Position numbers and translations under genes: made by a program
The notes under the pieces: generated by a model
Told to the model about the DNA's origin: nothing
Seen by the model: the letters and a program-made list of their open reading frames with translations, nothing else
Databases searched by the model: none
In this document: positions 44,146 to 53,232 of the stretch, piece after piece
Position numbering within the stretch: position 1 is the stretch's first letter
Layout of the letters: every line of letters begins with the position of its first letter
Origin: CAYLYM01 sp964387645
GTDB taxonomy: Bacteria; Calditrichota; Calditrichia; RBG-13-44-9
DNA: 64,000 nt
Assembly (NCBI GenBank): GCA_964387645.1
Contig: CAYLYM010000006.1
Location: 4,044 to 68,043 of the forward strand
Direction of reading: 5' to 3'

Positions 44146-44449
44146 GGGACATCTTTTTATTATTCTTGTATCTGGAAAATTTCTTTTTAATTAACCAAAA
44201 TATTGTAAAAATTATCAGGATTCCCAGAACGGCAGATAACATCTGATTTAACATTGGAGTAAAATGTTCTGAAATGGTGTAATCAGCCACAGGAGAATGA
44301 TAAATTTCTTTTTCTTTTAAACCTAACTTTTGGGCAGTCCATTCTAATCCGTCCGGATGGGTTGAAGATAGCGTAGTTAAAAAAATCAGTAGAATAAATG
44401 CGAATACAATAAGCCAATATTTCCTAAAAAACTGATATAACCTTTCCAT
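44135..44449 (-). CDS. nikN: PDGLE-domain small membrane subunit (NikN/CbiN-like)
   Basis: This 104-residue protein has two membrane helices (about 9-25 and 70-90) flanking a periplasmic segment with STHPDGLEWTAQKLG. That contains the PDGLE motif that defines the NikN-type accessory subunit of nickel/cobalt ECF transporters. I chose ATG 44449; the frame stays open further upstream but that part overlaps nikM and looks non-coding. It lies between nikM and nikQ, which is where it is expected. Confidence 0.85.
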   Translation of the reverse strand: MERLYQFFRKYWLIVFAFILLIFLTTLSSTHPDGLEWTAQKLGLKEKEIYHSPVADYTISEHFTPMLNQMLSAVLGILIIFTIFWLIKKKFSRYKNNKKMSHAT

Positions 44450-44463
44450 GATTTTATTTATTC

Positions 44464-45114
44464 TTAACCTTTCTGATTTATATAAATAAGGTCTGGGCGA
44501 ATATGGCGAATGGCCTGGTAGATAAAAACGGTCAATATACCTTCCAAAACGCCTATGATGGCATGAACACCAGACATTAATCCCACTACGATTTTCCAAT
44601 CGGCGAATCCGGATAGACCTAACTCAATGCCACACAAAATAGCGCCAATTTCTACAGATAGCCATGCCGACATGAAAATATTAAACAAAATCAATTGGTT
44701 CTTTTGGAAAAATTGTGCTTCCAATTTGGAAATAATTTTAAAGAATAAGTAGCTCCCACAAACTCCTGCAATACCCATATTAAGAATATTGGCTCCAAGT
44801 GCTGTTAATCCTCCGTCCTGAAAAACAAACATCTGAACAACGAGTACTAAAGAAATTAAAAAAACACTGGCAAAAGGGCCTAATAATGATGCTGCTAAAA
44901 AACCGCCTAACAAATGTCCCGATGTTCCCTCTGATATAGGTATGTTTATCATCTGCGCAACAAAAATAAAAGCAGCTAGTAAGGCAATTTTTGGAACACT
45001 CTGTTCGTTAAATTGTTTTTTTACTTTTTGCCAGAAATAAATAAGATATCCACTACTCAAAGTATAAGTGGTTACTATTACTGGCGTATTCAAAAATCCA
45101 TCCGGAATGTGCAT
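44464..45114 (-). CDS. nikM: Nickel/cobalt ECF transporter substrate-binding component (NikM/CbiM)
   Basis: This 216-residue membrane protein with about six to seven helices starts exactly with MHIPDGFL, where the N-terminal Met-His residues form the square-planar metal site. PISEGTSGHLLGGFLAA and FQDGGLTALGANILNMG are the other family signatures. It recognises Ni2+ or Co2+. Its ATG lies 3 bp after the nikR stop, so regulator and transporter are in one operon. Confidence 0.94.
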   Translation of the reverse strand: MHIPDGFLNTPVIVTTYTLSSGYLIYFWQKVKKQFNEQSVPKIALLAAFIFVAQMINIPISEGTSGHLLGGFLAASLLGPFASVFLISLVLVVQMFVFQDGGLTALGANILNMGIAGVCGSYLFFKIISKLEAQFFQKNQLILFNIFMSAWLSVEIGAILCGIELGLSGFADWKIVVGLMSGVHAIIGVLEGILTVFIYQAIRHIRPDLIYINQKG

Positions 45115-45117
45115 ATA

Positions 45118-45531
45118 TTAAACCAAATTTTTTCCCGTGGAAGTTAGATTCAAATGGCCGTGCTTAACCCCTTTTGTAGCAATAAGTTTTTCAGCCAGTT
45201 CTTTTACCTCTTGACTTTTGCCTCGTAAAAGAATGACCTCGATACAATTGTCATGATCCAGGTGAATATGCATAGAGGACAACACAATATGATAATAATC
45301 ATGTTGCAGATCAATTAATCGATCATCTAATTCTCTGCGGTGATGATCATACAAGATATGCAAGACGCCCACAACTTCTTCATTTAAAGCGATTTCTTTT
45401 TTTATTAATTCTTTCCGAATTAAATCTCGTATGGCTTCCGATCGATTGGGATAATGCTTTTTCTTGATATGCTCATCAAACTTTTTGCTTAAATCCTCCG
45501 GAATTGATACTCCAAATCTGACCAATTTCAT
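45118..45531 (-). CDS. nikR: Nickel-responsive transcriptional regulator NikR
   Basis: This 137-residue ribbon-helix-helix regulator has FGVSIPEDLSKKFDEHI with the RSEAIRDLIRKEL helix (DNA-binding, about 5-45), then an ACT-like metal domain. The high-affinity Ni ligands are seen in the HIHLDHDNCIEV segment (two His and Cys), with the partner His in the HDYYHIV region upstream. NikR represses nickel uptake genes when Ni is bound. It is the first gene of the nikRMNQO operon and presumably autoregulates. I could not identify a clear palindromic operator in the 100 bp upstream. Confidence 0.92.
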   Translation of the reverse strand: MKLVRFGVSIPEDLSKKFDEHIKKKHYPNRSEAIRDLIRKELIKKEIALNEEVVGVLHILYDHHRRELDDRLIDLQHDYYHIVLSSMHIHLDHDNCIEVILLRGKSQEVKELAEKLIATKGVKHGHLNLTSTGKNLV

Positions 45532-45642
45532 TTCATACTTCCTTTGTATTATTTATTTTGTAAAAGTAGCAAGCGATATAATTAAATTCAAGAGAAATGA
45601 TAATTGAAGACTAACTTTACATCATAAAAACATTTAATTAAA

Positions 45643-45666
45643 ACCCTGGCAAATTAGAGCCAGGGT
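45643..45666 (-). terminator. Terminator of the lytic transglycosylase gene
   Basis: On the minus strand ACCCTGGC (8 bp) pairs with GCCAGGGT, with an 8-base loop, followed by TTTTAATTAA. It lies about 50 bp after the stop of the LysM gene and between two same-strand genes (this one and nikR). Confidence 0.75.
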
Positions 45667-45714
45667 CACATTTCACTATATTTGAGAGTCAAATTTTTAT
45701 TTTTTATTTTTTTA

Positions 45715-47598
45715 CTATTCTGGTACAATAATCTTTAACCGATCGCCAGGTTGAATCAAGTTGCTTCGGCGGTTGTTCCATCGCTTTAGATCACGAATAC
45801 TTACACCATATTGAGACGCGATATCCCACAAGGTATCACCCTGCCGAACTGTATAAATGATAGTTTTACCATCTTCAGCAACCTTCGGCTGGATGTTTTT
45901 TGTTTTCTTTTCTTCAACTCGAGCATAAGTATGATCGGGTGGTCTCGAGGGATTGGAGTTTTTATTTAACCACACATTTAGTTTTTGTCCAGGATGAATA
46001 ATCCTTGTGTATCCCAATCCATTCCAGTTACGCAATTGAGATACACTAACACCATATTGAATGGCAATATCCCACAAAGTTTCACCTTTTTTTACCTGAT
46101 GGACATATTTCACTCTGCCAGGAACATTTTCAACTGGTTTACGGCGGATATAGGTTTCCTTATTATATGTGCTCATTTTTGCCAGAGCCCGAGCATATTT
46201 TTTATTTTGTGGGACAGGAATTACCAGTGAATGTCCTGCTAGTATTAGTGATCCACGAATCTTATTAAAACGCTTAATCTCGGAAACACTTACGCCATAA
46301 CGTCTTGCAATTGTAGATAGTGTTTCACCACTCCGAATAAGATGGTGAATCCAGGTAAGTTTTTTATCATCCGGAACTTTGGCGTAATTTTCCAGGAATT
46401 TTTGTCTGGTACCTTTAGGAATATTTAAGACCCAGCTATCGCGGTCTGGCGGGGTGCACCAACGTAATAAAGCTGGATTCAGGTTTTTTAATGTTTCAAA
46501 AGTTGTATCCACACACTGAGCAACAATGTTAAGGTCTACACATTCTCTAACTGTCACAGTGTCATATTCTAGGGGAGGTTCGGGTTCTACGAAGAATCCG
46601 TATTTCTCCGGTTCTTTAGCCATGATGGCGGCAGCAATAAATGTTGGAACGTAATTACGTGTTTGTCGGGGAAGTCGAGGCAAACTCCAGAAATCCTCAA
46701 CTTTATAACGCTGCATGCGCCATTCAATTTTTTTAGGGCTATAATTATAACCAGCAATAGCTAAATACCAGTTGTGATTGAATCGTTCATGGAGATCTTT
46801 CAAATGTTTTGCAGCAGCCCGGGTAGATTTTTCAGGATCCATTCGTTCATCATACCACCAACTACTTTGTAAACCATAAGCCCGTCCTGTACTACTAATG
46901 AACTGCCACATACCTACTGCTCTGGCATAGGAACGAGCCCGAGGATTAAAACCACTTTCAATCATGGCTAGATAAAAAAGTTCAGTCGGCACTCCTTCTT
47001 CTTTTAGAATTCGGGTAATCAAGTTTTTGTATTTTCCGGCTCGCTGTAACCATTTAGTAAATATTTTGCGCCCCTTCCCCTGAAAATAACGCATGGCATT
47101 TTCAACTTTCTTGTTCAGTTCCAGGGGTATAGTGAGTTTTTCCTTTTCCTCCAATACGTCCGGGATGGTAATGGTGGATGTATCAGCACTTTCTGTAGTA
47201 AGACTATCCTGTAAAGCCGAGATAACCTTCATTACATTAGCTGCAGTAAGGGTATCCTGTTCAATACCATTTAAACGGGCAAGGTATCTGGCGTATTCTA
47301 AACTGACTTCCTGAATGACCCTTAGAGAGGCTGAATCCGGTGCGGAAGGATGTGTTTCACGAAAAACTGTAATGTAATCCATCGCTTTGTTGTAAAAATA
47401 ATCAGCGCCTAGCGAATCGCCCACTTCCTCGGCTTGCTGTCCCATTTCAATGTAAGATTGAGCCATATAAAGGGTATCGCTCAGGGATTTCGTGATAGTT
47501 TTTTGAGTTATTTCAGGTTGGTGAACTGGTTTGCGTAACACTCCACAAGATATAAAGAAAAATAAAATAGCACTCCCCAAAAGTATTTTTTTCATCAT
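45715..47598 (-). CDS. mltD: MltD-like membrane-bound lytic transglycosylase with three LysM domains
   Basis: This 627-residue lipoprotein (signal ending FFFISC, Cys19 as lipid anchor) has a helical region (about 30-170) and an SLT domain (about 180-330) with catalytic Glu in LFYLAMIESGFNPRARSYARAVGMWQF and the closing AIAGYNYSPKKI. Three LysM domains follow (about 415-460, 490-535, 580-625), each with a GETLSTIA or GDTLWDIA start. It cleaves the glycan strands of peptidoglycan and binds it through LysM. It starts one base after the stop of the heptose adenylyltransferase gene, so they share an operon. The A-rich heptamer repeat begins at its stop. Confidence 0.92.
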   Translation of the reverse strand: MMKKILLGSAILFFFISCGVLRKPVHQPEITQKTITKSLSDTLYMAQSYIEMGQQAEEVGDSLGADYFYNKAMDYITVFRETHPSAPDSASLRVIQEVSLEYARYLARLNGIEQDTLTAANVMKVISALQDSLTTESADTSTITIPDVLEEKEKLTIPLELNKKVENAMRYFQGKGRKIFTKWLQRAGKYKNLITRILKEEGVPTELFYLAMIESGFNPRARSYARAVGMWQFISSTGRAYGLQSSWWYDERMDPEKSTRAAAKHLKDLHERFNHNWYLAIAGYNYSPKKIEWRMQRYKVEDFWSLPRLPRQTRNYVPTFIAAAIMAKEPEKYGFFVEPEPPLEYDTVTVRECVDLNIVAQCVDTTFETLKNLNPALLRWCTPPDRDSWVLNIPKGTRQKFLENYAKVPDDKKLTWIHHLIRSGETLSTIARRYGVSVSEIKRFNKIRGSLILAGHSLVIPVPQNKKYARALAKMSTYNKETYIRRKPVENVPGRVKYVHQVKKGETLWDIAIQYGVSVSQLRNWNGLGYTRIIHPGQKLNVWLNKNSNPSRPPDHTYARVEEKKTKNIQPKVAEDGKTIIYTVRQGDTLWDIASQYGVSIRDLKRWNNRRSNLIQPGDRLKIIVPE

Positions 47599-47599
47599 T

Positions 47600-48100
47600 T
47601 TATTCCAATAGTCCTTTTTTAGTTAACATCACAATTTTCCTTATCACATCTGTAGTAGACCGTCCGGGAATATGAGAGGCTGTATAAACCTGACCTCCAT
47701 AAGATTGAACAACTTCTCTTCCTACCACACCTTCTAAAGTATAATCTCCGCCTTTTACCAGAATATCCGGTTTTAACACCCGAAGAAGAGGAATGGGGGT
47801 ATCTTCTTCGTAAATAATGACGTAATCTACCGATGCCAATGCCGCCAGCATTACTGCACGGTCTTCTTGAGCTACAATCGGTCGCGGCTCTCCCCTGATA
47901 TTTCTGACTGATTGATCACTGTTCAATCCCACAATCAGAATATCTCCAAAAGATTTAGCATTCTCCAGATATTCCACATGACCCCGGTGCAGAATATCAA
48001 ATACTCCATTAGTAAATACGACCTTCTTTTTGTGTTTGCGGAAATCTTCCCGGATTTGTTTCAACTCCGGCAAAGTCTTTATTTTTTCGTAGATTTTCAT
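47600..48100 (-). CDS. rfaE2: D-glycero-beta-D-manno-heptose 1-phosphate adenylyltransferase
   Basis: This 166-residue nucleotidyltransferase has the FTNGVFDILHRGHVEYLE motif (HxGH, about 29-46), GLNSDQSVRNIRG and VDYVIIYEEDTP. These match the C-terminal half of the bifunctional HldE, here encoded as a separate gene. It makes ADP-heptose for LPS inner core. The kinase half, rfaE1, lies 217 bp upstream on the same strand. It is followed immediately by mltD. Confidence 0.93.
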   Translation of the reverse strand: MKIYEKIKTLPELKQIREDFRKHKKKVVFTNGVFDILHRGHVEYLENAKSFGDILIVGLNSDQSVRNIRGEPRPIVAQEDRAVMLAALASVDYVIIYEEDTPIPLLRVLKPDILVKGGDYTLEGVVGREVVQSYGGQVYTASHIPGRSTTDVIRKIVMLTKKGLLE

Positions 48101-48317
48101 TGAACCCTAAAAAGAATTATAATTAAATAATTAATAAGAAAATTACAAAAAGTTTGATAAAAGTACCTTGAAAAAATAGGTTATTTAAATTGAATAATGT
48201 TTCTCGTCTATTATTTAATTTGACCATAATCAAAATGTTTTATTTAATAAAGTAAAAAGAAAATAATCAATAGCTGATATTGTCAAGCGACAAAAATTAT
48301 TTTTTTATAAAATGTAA

Positions 48318-49325
48318 TTAATCATCAAAATCGTCTTGATGTTTTAAAATCCATTCGATCAAGTGGTCTCTTTCTACTGGTACAACACCTACTTCGCCAC
48401 AAACCCATCCAGCAGCAAAATTGGCCAGAGTAACAGCTTCTTTCATATTCGCACCGCCACATAAAGCATAAGTCAAAGTTGCGATAACAGTATCTCCAGC
48501 CCCGGAAACATCAGCCACTTTTCTGGCTCTTGTTCCAATAAAAACACTTTCCCCATCGGCTGTAAACAAGGCCATTCCTTTAGAACCCCGAGTTATTAAT
48601 ACCGCCTGGCAGTCCAGCGCTTTTAACAACTTTTGACCTGCCTGCTGTATATTTTCGTCAGAATAAATACGAACAGCAAGAGCCTCCTCTGTTTCTTTTG
48701 TGTTTGGTTTAAAAACCGTCACCTTTTTAAAAGAAAAAAAATTGTTAAATTTGGGATCAACTGTGACAAATTTATTTTTCTTGTTCGCTAATTGAATGAT
48801 ACGCTCTACTAACTCCGGGACAATAACACCTTTATTGTAATCCTGAAGAATTATCGCCGACACATCGTTGATTTTTTGCTCCAGGCGGTGAAAAATTTCT
48901 TTTTGAATTTCAGACGGGATAGGTTTGGTAGACTCCCGATCTACTCTGGCAATATGCTGATTATTCCCAATAATGCGAGTTTTCAATGTGGTTGGTCGAT
49001 CGCTGGATTGAACAATCCCTTCAGTCGATAACCCGTTTTCTTGCAACATCTGGATAAATATTTCACCCATACGATCATTACCCACTGTACCAAATAAAAC
49101 TGGTTTAGCTTTTAAACCCAATAGATTATAAGCAACATTGGCTGCACCGCCAAAACGAAACTGTGCCGATTCGATATTCACAATAGGAACCGGAGCCTCA
49201 GGAGAAATACGAGTGACCTCACCCCACAAATATTCATCTACCATCAAATCACCCAAAACGAGGATTTCTTTATCTGTGGCTTGACTGGTGATCTCTTGTA
49301 ATCTCTCTCGACTAAAATGAACCAA
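48318..49325 (-). CDS. rfaE1: D-glycero-beta-D-manno-heptose-7-phosphate kinase
   Basis: This 335-residue PfkB-family kinase has LGDLMVDEYLWGEVTRISPEAPV and FRFGGAANVAYNL for sugar binding, and the DVSGAGDTVIATL anion hole and catalytic Asp (about 260-272). It is the N-terminal half of HldE as a separate protein. The TTG start is chosen because GGAAGGAG lies seven bases upstream. Together with rfaE2 it supplies ADP-heptose, showing an LPS-bearing cell. Confidence 0.93.
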   Translation of the reverse strand: MVHFSRERLQEITSQATDKEILVLGDLMVDEYLWGEVTRISPEAPVPIVNIESAQFRFGGAANVAYNLLGLKAKPVLFGTVGNDRMGEIFIQMLQENGLSTEGIVQSSDRPTTLKTRIIGNNQHIARVDRESTKPIPSEIQKEIFHRLEQKINDVSAIILQDYNKGVIVPELVERIIQLANKKNKFVTVDPKFNNFFSFKKVTVFKPNTKETEEALAVRIYSDENIQQAGQKLLKALDCQAVLITRGSKGMALFTADGESVFIGTRARKVADVSGAGDTVIATLTYALCGGANMKEAVTLANFAAGWVCGEVGVVPVERDHLIEWILKHQDDFDD

Positions 49326-49479
49326 TGTAACGCTCCTTCCATTGCTTGCAAACTATTCATCCCATTACGGAATGGTTCATCCTTGAACTGTAAAACTGTT
49401 TACATGAAGAACGATGTTCCATGCATTTACCCATGCTTACTAAAAAATCCTGAAGAAAATGGGATAATAACTTTTTTAA

Positions 49480-49752
49480 CTAATTTTCTATGAACTTGCT
49501 GATCAAATTTAATATGGGTTCTTTTACAATGCTGACTATAAAAAGAAAAATAAGCAAAGGGAAACCGGTCATGTAAATGAATTTTGTAAATCCAGGAACC
49601 CAGGAATAATCCAGAAGCGGTATGAATGTAATCAAAATAAAGCATAATAAGACATAGTATTCCAATACTCGCATGGCTTTCTTATAATATTTTTCGGCCA
49701 TTTCTTTTGTCTGCTCCTTATTCTTTTTTTCCCCAATAGTTTGTTTTTTCAT
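49480..49752 (-). CDS. Small membrane protein of unknown function
   Basis: This 90-residue protein has a charged coiled N-terminus (KKNKEQTKEMAEKYYKKAMRVLEYYV) and two hydrophobic segments (about 33-47 and 55-75) separated by a short loop. I do not recognise a family. It lies between rfaE1 and the broken lipoprotein region on the same strand. An unrelated overlapping frame at 49427-49645 looks like a shadow. Confidence 0.5.
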   Translation of the reverse strand: MKKQTIGEKKNKEQTKEMAEKYYKKAMRVLEYYVLLCFILITFIPLLDYSWVPGFTKFIYMTGFPLLIFLFIVSIVKEPILNLISKFIEN

Positions 49753-50277
49753 GCTATACCCTCATCGATATCCCATTTGTACAATATTATTTTTGACATC
49801 AGAAAATATTGCCAGCTAATTGATTCAATCTAAACTGCATGAACATAAATAATTTGCTATCGTGTAAGCAAACAATAATTCCACTCTTCTAAATCATTCA
49901 GAACTTTAGTTAAATCCGTTTCAAAAGTTAATTGGGAAATTTTTATCATCCATTGAATCTACCGAGCATATAAATAAAAAAATTAGTTCTCGCTCAATTT
50001 CCAATTTTTGAAAAATATGTATAGGATTATTTTTTTGGTAATCAACTTCCAAAAGTTTAGCTTTAAAGAGTGAATTTTCATCCAGATACTCTCTTGTTTC
50101 ACTTCACCCACCTAAATTTTTTTATCACCATTATACTGAATAGAGAAATATTTTGGTCCGGCTTTCTTTCTGACAGCACACTGCATAATCGCCGTAGGGA
50201 TTAACAAGATCAAATATTTTACAGTTGCGCTCCTTTTAATTTGTTGGTTCTTCGATTGTAATAGATGTTTGGGTAAA
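49753..50277. other. Gene-free stretch containing a decayed lipoprotein gene
   Basis: These 525 bases downstream of the RodZ-like gene have no intact gene. Minus-strand translation in shifting frames gives a recognisable decayed coding sequence (see the pseudogene entry for 49855-50222). The remainder is AT-rich spacer. Confidence 0.5.
49855..50222 (-). pseudogene. Remnant of a lipoprotein gene downstream of the RodZ-like gene
   Basis: After a good AAAAGGAG ribosome site, the minus strand reads KYLILLIPTAIMQC, a lipoprotein signal with lipobox Cys, and then VRKKAGPKYFSIQYNGDKKI and a TAG stop. There is no ATG: the expected start codon reads GTA. Beyond the stop, other frames continue plausibly (QEYLDENSLFKAKLLEVDY, then FQKLEIERELIFLF, then DLEEWNYCLL) before ending near 49855. 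Loss of start, one internal stop and at least two frameshifts point to a decayed gene once co-transcribed with the RodZ-like gene. Parent family unknown. Confidence 0.5.
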
Positions 50278-51183
50278 TTATTCAAGAGAATCTACTTGAA
50301 TGGATTCCTTTTTGACTACTTTACGAATTTTTTTCTCAACAATACCATTAGCATCCAGTACTAGATAGGGGACAATCTCGTCTGCACTTCCCAGTGTCCC
50401 GAGATTGCGCCCATTCAACCAAATCTCTACTCCATCGGCTCTCCCTAACATGAATTGCACAGTGCGTCTCGCAGAAATTTTTCTGGTATAACCCGCCGGC
50501 ATGATATAATCTGTCGTATCCACCCCATCCCGTATCTCTCGAATCCATGTACGCTCTTTTGCTCTTAATTCGACATTCACCTCTGCAAATCTATTAAATA
50601 TTCCCACCCTGCTTTGCTTCATAGTTGGCGTAGACAGGCTATCTTCTTTTTGCATTCGACTAATAAAATCAGATACAGTAATTTCTTTAATAGGTACCTG
50701 ACTTTTCTCAACAAATAAAAATTGCTGATAAGCTAAATACGTTACAATGCCAACGACAATCACGGTAACCGAAATCCAGAAATTTCGGTGAATTCTGTCT
50801 AAATTTAAACGGAAAGGCAATTCTTTCCAAAAAGAGGTTTTTTCTTTATCTTCCCTTGGTGAGGTGGAAGCGATTGTTTTTCCCACTTGTGCATCGGTTT
50901 CTGGAATTTTCTTTTCGGATGAATTATCATGTTCTTTCAATGGTCCACTGCCGAAAAAAAGGTTAAAATCTTTCCAGACTTCCTCTTTATCTTCACCAAT
51001 TTCCTTAAGATACCGTTTAAACAAAATACGGTCATAACCTTTTGGAAGTTTATTCAGGTTACCCGCTTCAATATCCTGAAGAATCTGTAGTGAAAGGCGA
51101 CTACGTTTGGAAATTTCTTCTAGAGTGATTTTCTTTTTTTCTCGAATCTCTTTGAGGTTCTTAAAAAACTCTTTCATTGCCAA
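50278..51183 (-). CDS. RodZ-like helix-turn-helix membrane protein
   Basis: This 301-residue protein has an N-terminal HTH_25 domain (about 8-75; LKEIREKKKITLEEISKRSRL, KGYDRILFKRYLKEIG), a charged linker, and one membrane helix (about 136-152; FWISVTVIVVGIVTYLAYQ). A C-terminal DUF4115-like domain (about 190-290; VELRAKERTWIREIRDG) completes it. RodZ links MreB filaments to the wall machinery and helps keep rod shape. The TTG start has AAGGA seven bases upstream; ATG 51177 is the alternative. It lies 15 bp after recJ and before a decayed lipoprotein gene. Confidence 0.85.
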   Translation of the reverse strand: MAMKEFFKNLKEIREKKKITLEEISKRSRLSLQILQDIEAGNLNKLPKGYDRILFKRYLKEIGEDKEEVWKDFNLFFGSGPLKEHDNSSEKKIPETDAQVGKTIASTSPREDKEKTSFWKELPFRLNLDRIHRNFWISVTVIVVGIVTYLAYQQFLFVEKSQVPIKEITVSDFISRMQKEDSLSTPTMKQSRVGIFNRFAEVNVELRAKERTWIREIRDGVDTTDYIMPAGYTRKISARRTVQFMLGRADGVEIWLNGRNLGTLGSADEIVPYLVLDANGIVEKKIRKVVKKESIQVDSLE

Positions 51184-51198
51184 AAAATTTCCTTGTAG

Positions 51199-52899
51199 TT
51201 AACGTAAATCTTTGAGCCTGAGTTGAAGATGGGTTTGTCCATTCCATTTATTTTCTTCAACTACATAGGCACAATCGATTCTTCCATTTCCTTTTTCAAT
51301 TATATTAATGTAATCACCCATATTAAAACCGATAGCGTCTAAAACAATGCCATCCTGTTCCACTTTCATCTTAAGATGATTTGAACCAACTATTGTGGGT
51401 GTTCCATGCACTTGTAGATTTCTGGATACAAAAACAGGACGCATATTCATAGGACCAAATGGGCCAAGTAGTTTTAGTAATCGAATAAAACGTGGGGTAA
51501 AATCCCGGAAAGATATCTCTGCATCCACATGTAAACATGCAGTTAGATTTTCTGGTGTCAGCGTATTCGAAGCAACTTCTTTAAAACACTCTACAAATTT
51601 TGGTATTTTTTTTTCATCAATAGTAAGTCCAGCTGCATATTTATGTCCACCAAAACCGCTTAGCAGGTGAGAACATTCTCGAATAGCTTCATATATGTTA
51701 AAATTGGCTATGCTTCGAGCACTTCCTTTACCGATGCCGTCCATGATTGTGATCATAATAGTTGGTCGATAAAACTTTTCTACCAAGCGGGAAGCGACAA
51801 TCCCGATAACACCGGGATGCCAATCTTTCTTATAGACAACAAAGGCCCGGTCATTCTCTGGGTCCAGTTTGTTTTCTACAATATTCAAGGCTTCTTTAAA
51901 GGTAATTTCATCGATATTCCGTCGTAAACGATTTTCTCGTTCTAATTCTCGTGCAAACATTCGTGCTTGTTGGAGGCTTTGGGCAGTGAGCAATTGAACG
52001 GCCCGACGGGCATCTCCCAACCGGCCTACCGCATTAATTCTGGGTGCAAAAACAAAAACGATCAATCCCACAGTGACTTCTTTTTGGCTCAATCCAGAAG
52101 TCTCTAACAACGCCCGTACCCCATATCGAGGATTATAATTAATTTTGTCTAGTCCATGGCGAACCAAAATTCGATTTTCATCGATTAAAGGAACGATATC
52201 TGCTGAGCTCCCAATAGCTACCAAATCAAGATACTCGTCCAATTCACCCTGAGGCATATTTAATTTTTGGTAAAGTCCTTGTAACAATTTGAAGGCTACA
52301 CCTACACCCGCTAATTCTTTAAATGGATAGGAACAATCTGGCCGTTTTGGATCGCATAATGCAATAGCCGGAGGCAGCTCTTCACCAGGTTGATGATGAT
52401 CGCACACGATAGTATCCATTCCCAACTCTTTAGCTAATCTAATTTCATCTACAGCTGTGATTCCGCAATCAACTGTAATAATGAGAGAAATTCCTTTTTC
52501 TGCTGCTTCTCGAATGCTGCCCTCCGAAAGACCATACCCTTCCGTCATCCGGTCGGGGATATAATACGAAACTTTAGGACCAACCAGGCGGGAAAGTACC
52601 AGATAAAGCAGCGATGCCCCACAAACACCATCTACATCATAATCGCCATAGATGAGGATATTTTCTCCGGAACTTAAGGCATGGTAAAGACGGTCAACCG
52701 CTTTATCCATGTCTCTCATCAAAAAAGGATCATGAAGATTTTCCAGATCGGGGCGAAAAAAAATACGGGCTTTATCGAATGAATCAATTTTTCGATTCAA
52801 AAGCACGCGAGCCAAAATAGTTGGAACCGCCAATTCCCTGGCTATTTTATTAATGGTTTCTTCATCATAGTCGCAATTGAATACCCATTTGTACTCCAT
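51199..52899 (-). CDS. recJ: Single-stranded-DNA-specific exonuclease RecJ
   Basis: This 566-residue DHH-family nuclease has ILIYGDYDVDGVCGASLL and the DHH motif IVCDHHQPGEELP. It also has LAGVGVAFKLLQ, the DHHA1-type GGHKYAAGLTI, and an OB-like C-terminal region. It degrades 5' single-stranded DNA in recombination and mismatch repair. ATG 52899 was chosen because AGGTG lies five bases upstream; the ATG at 52917 has no ribosome site. It begins the recJ-rodZ-like transcript on the minus strand. Confidence 0.93.
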   Translation of the reverse strand: MEYKWVFNCDYDEETINKIARELAVPTILARVLLNRKIDSFDKARIFFRPDLENLHDPFLMRDMDKAVDRLYHALSSGENILIYGDYDVDGVCGASLLYLVLSRLVGPKVSYYIPDRMTEGYGLSEGSIREAAEKGISLIITVDCGITAVDEIRLAKELGMDTIVCDHHQPGEELPPAIALCDPKRPDCSYPFKELAGVGVAFKLLQGLYQKLNMPQGELDEYLDLVAIGSSADIVPLIDENRILVRHGLDKINYNPRYGVRALLETSGLSQKEVTVGLIVFVFAPRINAVGRLGDARRAVQLLTAQSLQQARMFARELERENRLRRNIDEITFKEALNIVENKLDPENDRAFVVYKKDWHPGVIGIVASRLVEKFYRPTIMITIMDGIGKGSARSIANFNIYEAIRECSHLLSGFGGHKYAAGLTIDEKKIPKFVECFKEVASNTLTPENLTACLHVDAEISFRDFTPRFIRLLKLLGPFGPMNMRPVFVSRNLQVHGTPTIVGSNHLKMKVEQDGIVLDAIGFNMGDYINIIEKGNGRIDCAYVVEENKWNGQTHLQLRLKDLR

Positions 52900-53232
52900 T
52901 CTTACACCTATGTACATTATATATTTTCATTTCTTTATTTTCTTTTTTTTTCTCAAAAATATAAACCATTCCTATCATACTATTTTTATTGATTCTAAAA
53001 AATAATTTTAATATTCAAAAATTAGAATAGCAAATGCTTTTTCAGTTTGTATTTATTCACAAAATTTATTTAGATTATACATTTTTTCACATATATACTA
53101 CCAGGAACAGAAGTAACCTGAACAATATTTTTCCATAACTCTATTTTGTTTCATTCGATTACAAGTCGAATACTGGTTGCATTTAAGCCAACTTAAATTT
53201 AAATTTGTTACAAATTTATCGGGGATAATAAC
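52900..53232. other. AT-rich divergent spacer between recJ and the beta-barrel gene
   Basis: These roughly 330 bases must contain both divergent promoters. A short ATTCGA/TCGAAT inverted repeat at 53153-53171 is the only structure seen. There is no open frame. Confidence 0.35.

Noticed and set aside
44450..44599. Longer nikN frame starting inside nikM
   Set aside because: The added 50 residues overlap nikM in another frame and lack any membrane or domain pattern; the ATG at 44449 gives the standard PDGLE protein.
45532..45640. NikR operator upstream of nikR
   Set aside because: I looked for a GTATGA-N16-TCATAC-like palindrome and found only a single GTATGA half-site next to the start codon, which is not enough.
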